Source: MW101C3 sp943367595 (GTDB lineage: Bacteria > Cyanobacteriota > Cyanobacteriia > PCC-6307 > Cyanobiaceae). Taken from it: a stretch of 64,000 bases of DNA. The position numbers and the translations under genes are program-made. The DNA lies in assembly GCA_943367595.1 (NCBI GenBank), contig CALRJS020000010.1, forward strand, positions 1 through 64,000. Reading direction: 5' to 3'. The notes beneath the pieces were generated by a model. It worked only from the letters and a program-made list of their open reading frames with translations. It ran no database searches and had not been told where the DNA came from. Below, piece by piece: positions 1-7,636 of the stretch (position 1 is the stretch's first letter; every line of letters begins with the position of its first letter).

Positions 1-119
1 AAACCATCCGGCCAGCGCGCCTGCTCCAGGGCGGCCTCGCAATTCTCCTCGGTGCCGTAGAGCTGGATGAACTCGGGCAGCGACAGGCCTGCCTGAAACT
101 GGATTCGATTCATGGCCAT
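1..119 (-). CDS. IS1595-family transposase, N-terminal fragment
   Basis: The gene starts at ATG 119 (a second ATG lies at 113) and runs off the left edge, giving about 39 residues. The translation contains NRIQFQAGLSLPEF, then YGTEENCEAAL and ARWPDGF. This is the characteristic N-terminus of IS1595/ISXO2-type DDE transposases, just ahead of their zinc-ribbon (CxxC) segment, which would lie outside the window. Only the first helices are visible, so whether the copy is intact is unknown. The transposase reads in the same direction as the truncated oxidoreductase gene upstream of it. Confidence 0.75.
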   Translation of the reverse strand, partial: MAMNRIQFQAGLSLPEFIQLYGTEENCEAALEQARWPDG

Positions 120-180
120 GGCGGGCACTGCTAGTACATGTGTACCAGCTTAGGCGGGAAAGGCCTGCGGACGGAGCTTG
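1..180 (-). mobile_element. end of an IS1595-family insertion sequence (partial)
   Basis: The left edge holds the 5' end of a transposase gene reading off the window on the minus strand, plus about 60 bp of leader that would carry one terminal inverted repeat. A near-palindromic stretch around 133-147 lies in that leader. The exact IS end cannot be fixed because the other terminus is outside the window. The neighbouring oxidoreductase gene loses its usual C-terminus at this junction, which fits an insertion point close to 180. Confidence 0.55.
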
Positions 181-1797
181 CTACCTAATCAAGACCGGCG
201 ATGAGGTGCGCGTTTCCACCCCCGTCATCACGGCCTCTGGGGCCGCGAAGCCGGGAATGGAACGCTCGAACGCTGGCAGGGCCTCCATCAGCGCCTCCAC
301 GGCAAACGGGGGCAGGCAGCTGCACAGATCGACGTAGCGCACCCCCGGCGCGTAGGAGGGCTGCGGGGTCGCCGCCGAGAGGCCAGACGCCGGGGCAGAC
401 GGGTCAGACGCCAGGGCAGAAGGAGCAGCGTCCAGAGCGCGCGCTCCCGTTCCGCTGGCCAGGAAATCGCCCAGGCGCTGGGCGGGGGCCTGGTAGGTGG
501 AGCCCGCCGCGCGGAAGGCGGCGGCCTCCCAGTGGCGCTGAAACGCAACCCCCGCCAAGGGGTCGCCGGGCGCCTTGCCATAGGGCGCCAGGTCTTCGAG
601 GCCCACCGTCACCACGATGGCGCTGTTGGCATTCCGTTCGTTGCGGGAGTGCTGGCTCATGCCGTTGGTCACCACATGGCCCGGCTCCGAGGCGGCGGCC
701 ACCACCAGCCCGCCGGGGCACATGCAGAAGCTGTAGACGCTGCGGCCGGCGCTGCCGTGGTGCACCAACTTGTATTCGGCTGGCCCAAGACGCGGGTGAC
801 CGGCGAAGGGCCCCCAGCGGGCCCGATCGATCAGCTCCTGGGGGTGCTCGATCCGCACGCCGATCGAAAAAGGCTTGGCTTCGATCGCCACCCCCACGGC
901 CTCCAACATCGCGAAGGTGTCCCGGGCGCTGTGCCCCACCGCCAGCACCACGTGGCGGGCCGGCAGCACGGAGCCATCGGCCAGCACCACGCCGCAGATG
1001 CGCTGCTGCCTGTCACCCTCACCGTCACAGGGATCCAGCGCGAGGCGATCGACGCGGGTCTGGAAGCGGATCTCACCCCCGAGCGCCTCGATGCGGGCCC
1101 GCAGCCCCCGCACGACTGTGGCCAGCTTGAAGGTGCCGATATGGGGGCGCTGCAGTGTGAGAATCTCCGCATTCGCCCCGCAGGCCACCAGCTCCTCCAG
1201 CACCTTGCGGCCATGGTGCTGGGGATCACGCACCTGGCTGTAAAGCTTGCCGTCGGAGAAGGTGCCGGCGCCGCCCTCACCGAACTGCACATTGGATTCC
1301 GGGTCGAACGGACGCTGGTGGCGCCAGAAGCCGAAGGCATCGGCGGTGCGTTCCTTCACCGGTTTGCCGCGCTCCAGCAGCAGCGGCCGAAAGCCCATCT
1401 GGGCCAGCAGCAGGGCTGCGAAATAGCCGCAGGGGCCGGCGCCGATCACAATCGGGCGATCCTGGGGGTCGGCGGCGTCAGCGGCGGGCGCCTTGCCCAC
1501 GAAGCGGTAGGTGGTGTCCGGGGTGGGCCGTAGGTGCGGATCGTTGCGGAAGCGGCGCAGCAGCGGTTTCTCGTCGGCCAGCTCCAGATCCACGCTGTAG
1601 CTGAAGCGGATCTCTGCCTTGCTGCGGGCATCCACGCTGCGCTTCACCACCCGATGGCCGAGCAGAGCGGCCGCGGGAAGGCTCAGCCGCCGCAGGATCG
1701 CCTGACGCAGATCCTCCTCCCCGTGATCGAGAGGGAGCTTGACTTCGCTGAGCCGCAACACAGGATCTGCCACCGCGCCTGGCGCGGCCTGACGCAC
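181..1797 (-). CDS. FAD-dependent oxidoreductase (COG2509 type), apparently C-terminally truncated
   Basis: This protein of about 538 aa belongs to the COG2509 family of predicted FAD-dependent dehydrogenases; the substrate is unknown. The N-terminal domain has RLSEVKLPLDH. A dinucleotide-binding loop IGAGPCGYFAA lies near residues 118-128, followed by VQFGEGGAGTFSDGKL and the conserved CMCPGG. An Ala/Ser/Pro-rich linker precedes the last conserved block. Translation stops right after ETRTSSPVLIR, where family members, as I recall them, continue with a GLYPAGEGAGYAGG-type segment of about 35-45 residues that closes the FAD site. The IS1595 transposase begins 61 bp further on. The start is a choice: GTG 1797 or GTG 1773 fit the family N-terminus better than the in-frame ATG at 1950. 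Confidence 0.8.
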   Translation of the reverse strand: MRQAAPGAVADPVLRLSEVKLPLDHGEEDLRQAILRRLSLPAAALLGHRVVKRSVDARSKAEIRFSYSVDLELADEKPLLRRFRNDPHLRPTPDTTYRFVGKAPAADAADPQDRPIVIGAGPCGYFAALLLAQMGFRPLLLERGKPVKERTADAFGFWRHQRPFDPESNVQFGEGGAGTFSDGKLYSQVRDPQHHGRKVLEELVACGANAEILTLQRPHIGTFKLATVVRGLRARIEALGGEIRFQTRVDRLALDPCDGEGDRQQRICGVVLADGSVLPARHVVLAVGHSARDTFAMLEAVGVAIEAKPFSIGVRIEHPQELIDRARWGPFAGHPRLGPAEYKLVHHGSAGRSVYSFCMCPGGLVVAAASEPGHVVTNGMSQHSRNERNANSAIVVTVGLEDLAPYGKAPGDPLAGVAFQRHWEAAAFRAAGSTYQAPAQRLGDFLASGTGARALDAAPSALASDPSAPASGLSAATPQPSYAPGVRYVDLCSCLPPFAVEALMEALPAFERSIPGFAAPEAVMTGVETRTSSPVLIR

Positions 1798-1961
1798 CCC
1801 CTCATTCCAACAGTCCGTGCCCCGCTCGCGCCGGCCGAGTCGCGGAAGCCGGTTGCCGCCGGGATGGTGGCGAGGGAACGGTTGCAAAGCTGTGCGCCCC
1901 AACCCATTCACCCCCAAGCGGGGCCATGCGGTGCCAGGGTGGGGATACATCCCGGTTTCGC

Positions 1962-2108
1962 ATGGGAATCACCCACTGCCCCCTCTGCGTCGCTCTGGCG
2001 GTGTTCAGCGCGGTGCGCTTCAGCGCCCACGTCGTGCTGCTCTGGCAACTGGTCCGCCCCGCCCCCACGGCAGCCGGCACCCCACGCCTGCGCTGGCAAG
2101 GCGTCTAG
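1962..2108 (+). CDS. possible 48-aa membrane peptide
   Basis: This short reading frame lies in the 340-bp gap between two divergent genes and is the only candidate gene there. It encodes MGITHCPLCVALAVFSAV followed by a hydrophobic stretch and a basic tail, compatible with one membrane span. No family is recognised. GC-rich DNA produces many chance frames of this size, so it may not be a gene. Confidence 0.2.
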   Translation: MGITHCPLCVALAVFSAVRFSAHVVLLWQLVRPAPTAAGTPRLRWQGV

Positions 2109-2137
2109 CGTCCGGGGCCAGCCGCTCGCCCGCCTCC

Positions 2138-2935
2138 ATGGCCCTGCATGCCACCTATCTCGGCGCCAATGGCTGGTTGCTGGAGTTCGGTGCCCTGCGC
2201 GTGCTGGTGGATCCCTGGCTCACCGGCCCCCTGGAGTTTCCCCCCGGCGCCTGGTTTTTCCGTGGCGCGTTGCCGGCGGAGCGTCCCGCTCCGTTGCCGG
2301 TGGATCTGCTGGTGCTCACCCAGGGGCTGCCCGACCATTGCCATCCCGCCAGCCTGGCGCTGCTCCCGCCGACCACTCCGGTGGTGGGGTCTCCCGCAGC
2401 AGTGGCCCGGGCGCGCACGCTTGGCTTCACCCAGCTCACCGCCCTGGCGCACGGCGAAAGCCACTGCCACGAGCAGCTGCGCCTCACGGCTTCGCTGGGG
2501 GCTCCGGTGCCGCAGCCGGAAAACGGCTACCTGTTCGACCATCCAGCCGGCCGCCTCTACCTGGAACCGCACGGGTTCCTTGACCCCGGCCTGCCGGAGC
2601 AGCCGCTGGACGCGGTGATCACACCCGTGGTGGACCTGGGTCTGCCGCTGGTGGGGGCGTTCGTCAAGGGCCAGCAGGTGCTGCCCCAGTTGGTGGAGCG
2701 CTTCAAGCCCCTGACCGTGCTGGTGAGCACCACCGGCGGGGATGTGCGCTTTGAGGGTGCTCTGAACCGGTTGCTCTGGCTGAAGGGATCCCTGCAGGCC
2801 GCGGAGGCGAAGCTGCCCGAGGGGTGCCGGCTGATCGATTCAAGGGCCGGCGAGCGCTACAACCTGGAGCAACGTCAGCCGGCCGTTGCTGCGGCCAGTG
2901 GGGCTGGCACTCTTTCCGGCAGCGCCGCCGGCTGA
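2138..2935 (+). CDS. MBL-fold (COG2220-like) protein with altered metal motif
   Basis: This 265-aa protein has the N-terminal pattern of small metallo-beta-lactamase-fold hydrolases: TYLGANGWLLEFG (6-18), then VLVDPWLTGPLEF (23-34). The usual HxHxDH motif is replaced by TQGLPDHCH (61-69), which keeps Asp-His but lacks the first two histidines. As I recall, DHCH is typical of a cyanobacterial/plastid branch. Later blocks GYLFDHPAGRLYLEPHG and TTGGDVRFEGALN also resemble that branch. ATG 2138 is chosen because the family N-terminus starts there, although the frame is open far upstream. Substrate is unknown, and reduced or different metal binding is inferred from the motif. Confidence 0.75.
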   Translation: MALHATYLGANGWLLEFGALRVLVDPWLTGPLEFPPGAWFFRGALPAERPAPLPVDLLVLTQGLPDHCHPASLALLPPTTPVVGSPAAVARARTLGFTQLTALAHGESHCHEQLRLTASLGAPVPQPENGYLFDHPAGRLYLEPHGFLDPGLPEQPLDAVITPVVDLGLPLVGAFVKGQQVLPQLVERFKPLTVLVSTTGGDVRFEGALNRLLWLKGSLQAAEAKLPEGCRLIDSRAGERYNLEQRQPAVAAASGAGTLSGSAAG

Positions 2936-2949
2936 CACGGCCAATGGCC

Positions 2950-3066
2950 TCAGCCGGCGGTGCTGAGCAGCATTTCCGCCAGCAGTGCAGTGCAGGCCCC
3001 CAGCAGAAGGCAGCGAAACCCCTTGCCGAGCAGGCTGTTGAGCAGGATGGCTTGCATCGGGATCAT
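2950..3066 (-). CDS. 38-aa hydrophobic peptide
   Basis: The frame runs from ATG 3066 to TGA at 2950-2952. It encodes MIPMQAILLNSLLGKGF followed by a hydrophobic segment ending in LLAEMLLSTAG, consistent with a single membrane span. It lies 37 bp downstream of another small minus-strand gene and could be cotranscribed with it. It is not recognisable as any standard photosystem, cytochrome b6f or NDH small subunit. Size, position and hydrophobic pattern are the only support. Confidence 0.4.
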   Translation of the reverse strand: MIPMQAILLNSLLGKGFRCLLLGACTALLAEMLLSTAG

Positions 3067-3103
3067 GGTGGGGCCTCGGGGGAAGGGGGGCGAGCGCGGC
3101 AGA

Positions 3104-3289
3104 TCAGGCGGCAGTGGCGCGCAGGCTGATCACCGCGGCGAGCGGCACTGCGAACGGGGGTGAGCCGCTGCGGGTGAGCGGCCAGCGGCGCACCCAGCAG
3201 CGGTCGTCGATGTCATCGACGCTCACCACCTGGAAGCTGGTGCCGGCCTGGCTGGCCAGCAGCACGAATTCACCGGGTTGAACAGACAT
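3104..3289 (-). CDS. conserved small hypothetical protein, 61 aa
   Basis: The start ATG 3289 gives MSVQPGEFVLLASQAG, then FQVVSVDDIDDRCWVRRW and a PFAVPLAAV tail. The alternating pattern looks like a small beta-barrel (SH3-like) fold. Similar short proteins occur, from memory, in marine Synechococcus and Cyanobium. The frame extends to 3349, but the upstream part is unlike the family. Function is unknown. It precedes the 38-aa hydrophobic peptide on the same strand. Confidence 0.65.
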   Translation of the reverse strand: MSVQPGEFVLLASQAGTSFQVVSVDDIDDRCWVRRWPLTRSGSPPFAVPLAAVISLRATAA

Positions 3290-3610
3290 CAGCAGAAAAG
3301 GGGAACGGGAACGCAGGCATCGCAGGGGAGCGACGGCGTGAGCCAACAAACCGAACAGAACGTTGACCCCCCGAAATGTATCGGAGGATTGCGAACAATT
3401 GACAGCCAGTCACATCGCAGTCGCATCAGTCGGCAAATGCGGACCATGACCGCCGACCGACCGCGGCGCTGACACGCAGACGCTTGCCTCGGAGCCTCGG
3501 AGCCTCGGAGCCTCAGAACCTCAGTGCCTCAGTACCGGCTTCACGCCAAGCAAAGCCAGCACCTGGAACCTGCCAGCCGTGCCGGCAGCCGGGCGCCGTC
3601 AGCGCTGGGG
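3290..3610. other. gene-free gap of 321 bp with a tandem repeat
   Basis: The stretch lies between two minus-strand genes, so it is downstream of the 142-aa gene and upstream of the 61-aa gene. It holds the 8-bp tandem repeat at 3487-3534 and a TTGACA at 3400-3405 on the plus strand without a convincing partner -10. I see no gene or RNA in it. Confidence 0.5.
3487..3534. repeat. 8-bp tandem repeat, six units
   Basis: Three perfect CCTCGGAG units are followed by CCTCAGAA, CCTCAGTG and CCTCAGTA. The block is a clean head-to-tail array that decays in one direction. It is intergenic. Confidence 0.9.
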
Positions 3611-4039
3611 TCAGCTGTCTGGCTCGTCTTCCAGCAGCAACGAATGGAATTCGCGATACAGCTGCTCGTGCTCCTTGATGGCGGCGGCAGCGGGGGCACC
3701 CGCCAGGGGGGTCCGGGTCGTCCGGGCGGGGCCAAGGCCCCCAGGAACCGCCGGTGTTGCTGCTCCACCCGGCGCACCCGCTGGTGGCTGCTGGCGCTGA
3801 CGCTCCCGCCTGGCGGTCTCGAGCGTGGTGAGGCGCTCCATCAGATGGGGCGGCACCCTGCCATCGGGGCTCGCTTTGATCAGCTCATGAAACAGCTTGT
3901 CTGGATCCTGCTCGGTTTCGACCGCATGCAGCCGCTGCTGAGGCGCGGCAGCGGGGCGGGCCTGCGGGGCGGGTAAAGGCTGGGGAAGCTGGCGGCCCAG
4001 CTGGCGAAGCCGCTCAAGGCTGCGGGGATCAAAGCTCAT
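3611..4039 (-). CDS. conserved picocyanobacterial hypothetical protein, 142 aa
   Basis: Three parts are visible: an N-terminal MSFDPRSLERLRQLGRQLP block, a central ETEQDPDKLFHELIKASPDG block with LMERL, and a C-terminal EHEQLYREFHSLLLEDE helix. They are separated by Pro/Ala-rich linkers. The charged helices suggest a soluble, partly disordered protein. Homologues with the same block order occur, as far as I recall, only in picocyanobacteria. No catalytic motif is visible. It is read in the same direction as the pentapeptide gene 18 bp upstream, so the two may form an operon. Confidence 0.65.
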   Translation of the reverse strand: MSFDPRSLERLRQLGRQLPQPLPAPQARPAAAPQQRLHAVETEQDPDKLFHELIKASPDGRVPPHLMERLTTLETARRERQRQQPPAGAPGGAATPAVPGGLGPARTTRTPLAGAPAAAAIKEHEQLYREFHSLLLEDEPDS

Positions 4040-4057
4040 GGCACGGAAGGAGGACCA

Positions 4058-4576
4058 TCAGGCGCAGCCGAGGCTGGCGCGGGTGGAGCGGCCGGTGACG
4101 GGGTTGGTGCCGGTGGCATCGAGGCACAGCTTCTTCAGCACATCGGCCCGGAAGGGAACGTTGGTGAAATCAGCGCCATCGATCTTCACCGCGTTGAACT
4201 TGGTGTTGAACGCGAAGGCATCCTCCAGCAAGGCGTCGCGCAGGTCGGTGCCATCCAGCACCGCAGAGTCAAGGGTGGCCTCACGCAGGTCGGCGCCGTG
4301 CAGATCGGCATCCTGCAACTTGGCACCGAACAGGGTGGCCCCCCGCAGATCAGCACCGGAAAGATCGGCCTCGCGCAGGTTGGTGAGGCTGAAGGTGACG
4401 CCGCGCAGATCGCTGCCATGGAAATCGGCGCCGATCAGCACCTGTTTGGCGTAGTCCATTGCCGCCTGGGCCGGGGCCACCGGCAGCAGCGCCACGCCGA
4501 GTGCCAGTACCAGCAGCAGCGAAGCGAGCCAGGAGCGGCAGGGAAGTCCGGCGCGGCAGCGCAGCGGGAAGGCCAT
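4058..4576 (-). CDS. pentapeptide-repeat protein, probably exported or thylakoid-lumenal
   Basis: This 172-aa protein begins with a basic, hydrophobic signal sequence ending in an Ala-x-Ala site near residue 39 (PVAPAQAA). From about residue 50 to 140 the sequence follows the A(D/N)Lxx pattern of pentapeptide repeats (DLRGV, DLSGADLRGA, DLHGADLREA). The repeats predict a right-handed quadrilateral beta-helix. The tail carries two cysteines (KKLCLDAT and the C-terminal GCA) that could form a disulfide. Lumenal pentapeptide proteins are common in cyanobacteria and their functions are mostly unknown. ATG 4576 is chosen over the longer open frame because the signal peptide starts there. Confidence 0.85.
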   Translation of the reverse strand: MAFPLRCRAGLPCRSWLASLLLVLALGVALLPVAPAQAAMDYAKQVLIGADFHGSDLRGVTFSLTNLREADLSGADLRGATLFGAKLQDADLHGADLREATLDSAVLDGTDLRDALLEDAFAFNTKFNAVKIDGADFTNVPFRADVLKKLCLDATGTNPVTGRSTRASLGCA

Positions 4577-4626
4577 GGCAGCAAGGGACAGAGAGGGAAC
4601 CTTAGGAACAGACGCCTTGGCCGTTC

Positions 4627-5025
4627 GTGGAAGGAGCCCGTCCGCAACAGAGCGCCGACCGGGCGCGCAGCCGTTGCGCCGTGCCCGGCCGCTGGGCGGA
4701 GCAGCGGGCACTGCGGCTGCTGCAGACGCGCGGCTGGCGGCTGGTCTCACAGCGGTGGCAGTGTCGGTGGGGCGAACTTGACCTCGTCCTGCAGAAGCCG
4801 GGTCGGTTGCTGTTGGTGGAGGTGAAGGGGCGGCGCCGGAGCGGTGCCGATGGCTGGGGCAGGGCCAGCATGGATCGACGCAAACGGCAGCGGCTGGCGG
4901 CGGCCTGGTCGTGCTGGCTGTGCGAACACCCCAGCTGGAGGCACCTGCCGGTGGAAGCGGTGTGCGCCCTAGTGCCGCTGCCACCGGCCCGGGCGCCGGT
5001 GTGCTGGCTGCGGCTCGAATGGTGA
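4627..5025 (+). CDS. YraN/UPF0102 family nuclease-like protein
   Basis: This 132-aa protein has the family hallmark GELDLVLQ (49-56) and LLVEVKGRR (62-70), the D/E-(D/E)xK arrangement of a PD-(D/E)xK nuclease-like fold. The N-terminal AEQRALRLLQTRGW helix precedes it, as in other members. The cellular role of YraN proteins is not settled; a link to DNA processing is inferred from the fold. The start is GTG 4627, divergent from the pentapeptide gene with 50 bp between them. Confidence 0.85.
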   Translation: MEGARPQQSADRARSRCAVPGRWAEQRALRLLQTRGWRLVSQRWQCRWGELDLVLQKPGRLLLVEVKGRRRSGADGWGRASMDRRKRQRLAAAWSCWLCEHPSWRHLPVEAVCALVPLPPARAPVCWLRLEW

Positions 5026-5118
5026 ACGCAGGGGGGCCGCTCAGGGGCATGCCTCGCACGGCGCTCTCAGGGGCTGGCAGCAGACGTGGCCCTCAGGGAG
5101 TGGACGTGCACTACACGC

Positions 5119-5688
5119 TCATGGACTGGACGGGCTACCGGGTGAAGGTGTGCTCGTAGCGGGACCGGCCGGATCGGGAACGGTGAACTCCACCGTGCAG
5201 CGGTAGCGGGTGTTGTCCATCCCCACGGAAAAGTCTTCACAGCGCGTGCTGGTGACCGTGGCGCCCGCCGGCACCTGCTGCATGGCCCGCTGCCTGGCGT
5301 TGTCACGGTCCCAGACGGAATCGGCGGTGGCGCTGCCTGCCAGCGCCGGACCGCTAAGCAGGGGCACGGCCAGAGTGCCGATCCAGCCGGCCCAGAGCCG
5401 TGAGCGACGGCCAGGGAGCGCTGTCCGCCGCGCTCGGTTTCGGATGGGTGATGCGGGGCTACCGGCTACCGGCGCAACACCAGCCGGCCTCGAGGTCAAC
5501 GAAACGACAACGGTCCCAGGGAAGCCGGCCGTGGCCGATGCCGTCGATGCCACTGGCTCCACCCGTTCTGCCGGTTCAGCGTGCTCGACCGGTGCCATGG
5601 ATTCCATCGCTTCTACCGATCCCACGGGTTCCACTGTTGCCATGGGTTCTACGGGTGCCATGGGTTCTACGCGTACCAATGCAGCCAT
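5119..5688 (-). CDS. putative secreted protein with low-complexity N-terminal region
   Basis: The C-terminal part looks like a real secreted domain. A hydrophobic signal-like stretch (residues about 96-117, ending GPALA) is followed by SVWDRDNARQRAMQQVPAGA, two cysteines (TRCEDF and RYRCTVEF) and a Pro/Ser-rich tail. The first 50 residues are a degenerate Met/Val/Glu/Pro repeat encoded by the tandem repeat at 5596-5673. That region offers several in-frame ATGs, and the signal peptide is far from all of them. The true start may therefore be a later alternative codon. No function is recognised. Confidence 0.5.
   Translation of the reverse strand: MAALVRVEPMAPVEPMATVEPVGSVEAMESMAPVEHAEPAERVEPVASTASATAGFPGTVVVSLTSRPAGVAPVAGSPASPIRNRARRTALPGRRSRLWAGWIGTLAVPLLSGPALAGSATADSVWDRDNARQRAMQQVPAGATVTSTRCEDFSVGMDNTRYRCTVEFTVPDPAGPATSTPSPGSPSSP
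5596..5673. repeat. degenerate tandem repeat, two adjacent 18-bp units nearly identical
   Basis: TGCCATGGGTTCTACGGG at 5638-5655 is followed directly by TGCCATGGGTTCTACGCG. Weaker related units extend back to about 5596. On the minus strand it encodes the Val-Glu-Pro-Met-rich start of the 5119-5688 frame. Confidence 0.7.
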
Positions 5689-5760
5689 CGCCCGGTCCCC
5701 GTCACTGCACCTTCTTTAACCGCACCGGAAGGCAATGTGGGAGATCTCACGCCCAGGCTC

Positions 5761-6627
5761 ATGACCTTCAGCGGCCACCGGGCCCGCAAGCGCTTCGGCC
5801 AGCACTGGCTCACCGATGCCGGCGTGCTCGATCGCATCGTGCAAGCGGCCGAACTCGACGTCCACGACCGGGTGCTGGAGGTGGGGCCGGGCCGGGGGGC
5901 GCTGACCGAACGGCTGCTGCAGACCCCCCTGGCCAGCCTCACGGCGGTGGAACTCGACCGCGACCTGGTGGTCGGCTTGCGCCAGCAGTTTGGCGGCGAT
6001 CCCCGCTTCTGCCTGCTGGAGGGGGATGTGCTGGAGCTGGAGCTGCCGCTGGCCACCAAGGTGGTGGCCAACATCCCGTACAACATCACCGGTCCGCTGC
6101 TGGAGCGGCTGGTGGGCCGGCTCGACCGCCCTGCCGACGCCTCCTACGCGCGGCTGGTGCTGCTGGTGCAGCAGGAGGTGGGGGAACGCATCCGCTGCCG
6201 TGCGGGCAGCAGCGCCTACAGCGCCCTGAGCGTGCGCATGCAGTTGATGGCCCGCTGCAGGGGCGTGTGCGCCGTGCCCCCGCGCTGCTTTCAGCCGCCG
6301 CCCCGGGTGCACTCGGAGGTGATCGTGATCGAGCCCTTGCCCGCAGCGGAGCGGCTGCCCGTTTCCGTGGCCGCCGCGGTGGAGCGGCTGCTGCGGCGCT
6401 GCTTCGCAGCGCGGCGCAAGATGCTGCGCAACACCCTGGCGGGCCTGCTGCCGGCGGAGGCGCTCAGTGCCCTGGCCGCTGCCGCCGGCATCGATCTGCA
6501 GCAGCGCCCCCAGGACCTGGAGCCCCGGCGCTGGGTGGCGTTGGCGGAGGGCTTGAATCAGGCCGAAGCCTCGGCGCCAGCCGCCCCACCCACCGCAGAC
6601 ACGACGTGCGCCCATCCCGATCCGTAG
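5761..6627 (+). CDS. rsmA: 16S rRNA dimethyladenosine transferase RsmA/KsgA
   Basis: This enzyme dimethylates the two adjacent adenosines near the 3' end of 16S rRNA using S-adenosylmethionine, late in 30S assembly. The 288-aa protein has RKRFGQHWL (9-17), SAM motif I VLEVGPGRGALTE (38-50), the acidic VELD (63-66) and the catalytic NIPYN (104-108), all in canonical order. ATG 5761 is preferred over the upstream in-frame start at 5581, which would add 60 residues unlike the family. It begins a plus-strand run with ispE 13 bp downstream. Confidence 0.95.
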   Translation: MTFSGHRARKRFGQHWLTDAGVLDRIVQAAELDVHDRVLEVGPGRGALTERLLQTPLASLTAVELDRDLVVGLRQQFGGDPRFCLLEGDVLELELPLATKVVANIPYNITGPLLERLVGRLDRPADASYARLVLLVQQEVGERIRCRAGSSAYSALSVRMQLMARCRGVCAVPPRCFQPPPRVHSEVIVIEPLPAAERLPVSVAAAVERLLRRCFAARRKMLRNTLAGLLPAEALSALAAAAGIDLQQRPQDLEPRRWVALAEGLNQAEASAPAAPPTADTTCAHPDP

Positions 6628-6640
6628 CCCAACCCAACCC

Positions 6641-7636
6641 ATGGCAGCACTGAGCCGCAGCCTCACCGTTCTCGCCCCCGCCAAGATCAACCTGCACCTC
6701 GAAGTGCTCGGGTTGCGGCCGGATGGCTTCCACGAGCTGGCGATGCTGATGCAGAGCATCGATCTGGAAGACCGGCTGATCCTGCACGAACGCGACGACG
6801 GCCGCGTCCAGCTGAGCTGTGACCGCCCGGGACTGCCCGTGGACGGCACGAATCTGATCAGCCGCGCCGCCCTGCTGCTGCAGCAACGGCTGGAGGGGCC
6901 GCTGCGGGGCGCCACGATCCAGCTGGAAAAGCGCATCCCGATCGGAGCCGGACTGGCGGGCGGGTCGAGCGATGCGGCTGCCGCCCTGGTGGGCCTGGAC
7001 CAGCTCTGGGGCATGAATCTCCCACCGGCGACCCTGCTGGAACTGGCGGCGGAGCTGGGCTCTGATGTGCCGTTCTGCCTCGCCGGGGGGAGCCAGCTGT
7101 GTTTCGGGCGAGGAGAGCAGCTGGAGCCGGTGCCGGCGGCAGACGATCCCCTGGCCGTGCTGCTGATCAAGGACCCAGCGGTGAGTGTGTCGACGCCGTG
7201 GGCCTATGGGCGCTGCCGGGAACTGCGTGGCGACTTCTACCTCGACTGTGAGGCCGACTTCGAGCAACGCCGGGAGCACCTGCGCGGCGGCCCGCTGCTG
7301 GCCGCCCTGCGGGGGGAGCGCGTGCTGCCGCCCCTGCGCAACGATCTGCAGGCCGTGGTGGAGCCGGAGCAGGCCAGCGTGCGCGAGGGGCTGGCTCTGC
7401 TGCGCAGCGTGGCCGGCAGTCTGGGAGTGGCGATGAGTGGCTCCGGGCCCAGCCTGTTCGCTCTGTTCAGCAGCGCCGCTGAAGCCGCTGCGGCCCAGCA
7501 GCAGCTCGCTCCGGCCCTGCAGGCCGCAGGGTTCGACGCCTGGTGCTGCCGCTTCGCGCCGGCAGGTGCCAGGGTCATCAGCGATCAGGCCATGCCCCCG
7601 GCCGGCTCCGTTCCCGATCCCGACGCCCCACGATGA
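6641..7636 (+). CDS. ispE: 4-diphosphocytidyl-2-C-methyl-D-erythritol kinase
   Basis: IspE phosphorylates CDP-methylerythritol in the MEP isoprenoid pathway, which feeds carotenoid, phytyl and quinone synthesis. The 331-aa protein is a GHMP kinase: APAKINLHL (12-20) carries the catalytic lysine, IPIGAGLAGGSSDAAA (99-114) is the ATP loop, and GSDVPFC follows with the conserved aspartate. The C-terminal MSGSGPSLFAL motif is also present. Its stop codon overlaps the start of the next gene (ATGA), which suggests translational coupling. Confidence 0.95.
   Translation: MAALSRSLTVLAPAKINLHLEVLGLRPDGFHELAMLMQSIDLEDRLILHERDDGRVQLSCDRPGLPVDGTNLISRAALLLQQRLEGPLRGATIQLEKRIPIGAGLAGGSSDAAAALVGLDQLWGMNLPPATLLELAAELGSDVPFCLAGGSQLCFGRGEQLEPVPAADDPLAVLLIKDPAVSVSTPWAYGRCRELRGDFYLDCEADFEQRREHLRGGPLLAALRGERVLPPLRNDLQAVVEPEQASVREGLALLRSVAGSLGVAMSGSGPSLFALFSSAAEAAAAQQQLAPALQAAGFDAWCCRFAPAGARVISDQAMPPAGSVPDPDAPR

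Noticed and set aside
201..1130. Long plus-strand frame opposite the FAD oxidoreductase gene
   Set aside because: It is an Arg/Pro-rich mirror of a gene with clear domain motifs; GC-rich codon use opens antisense frames.
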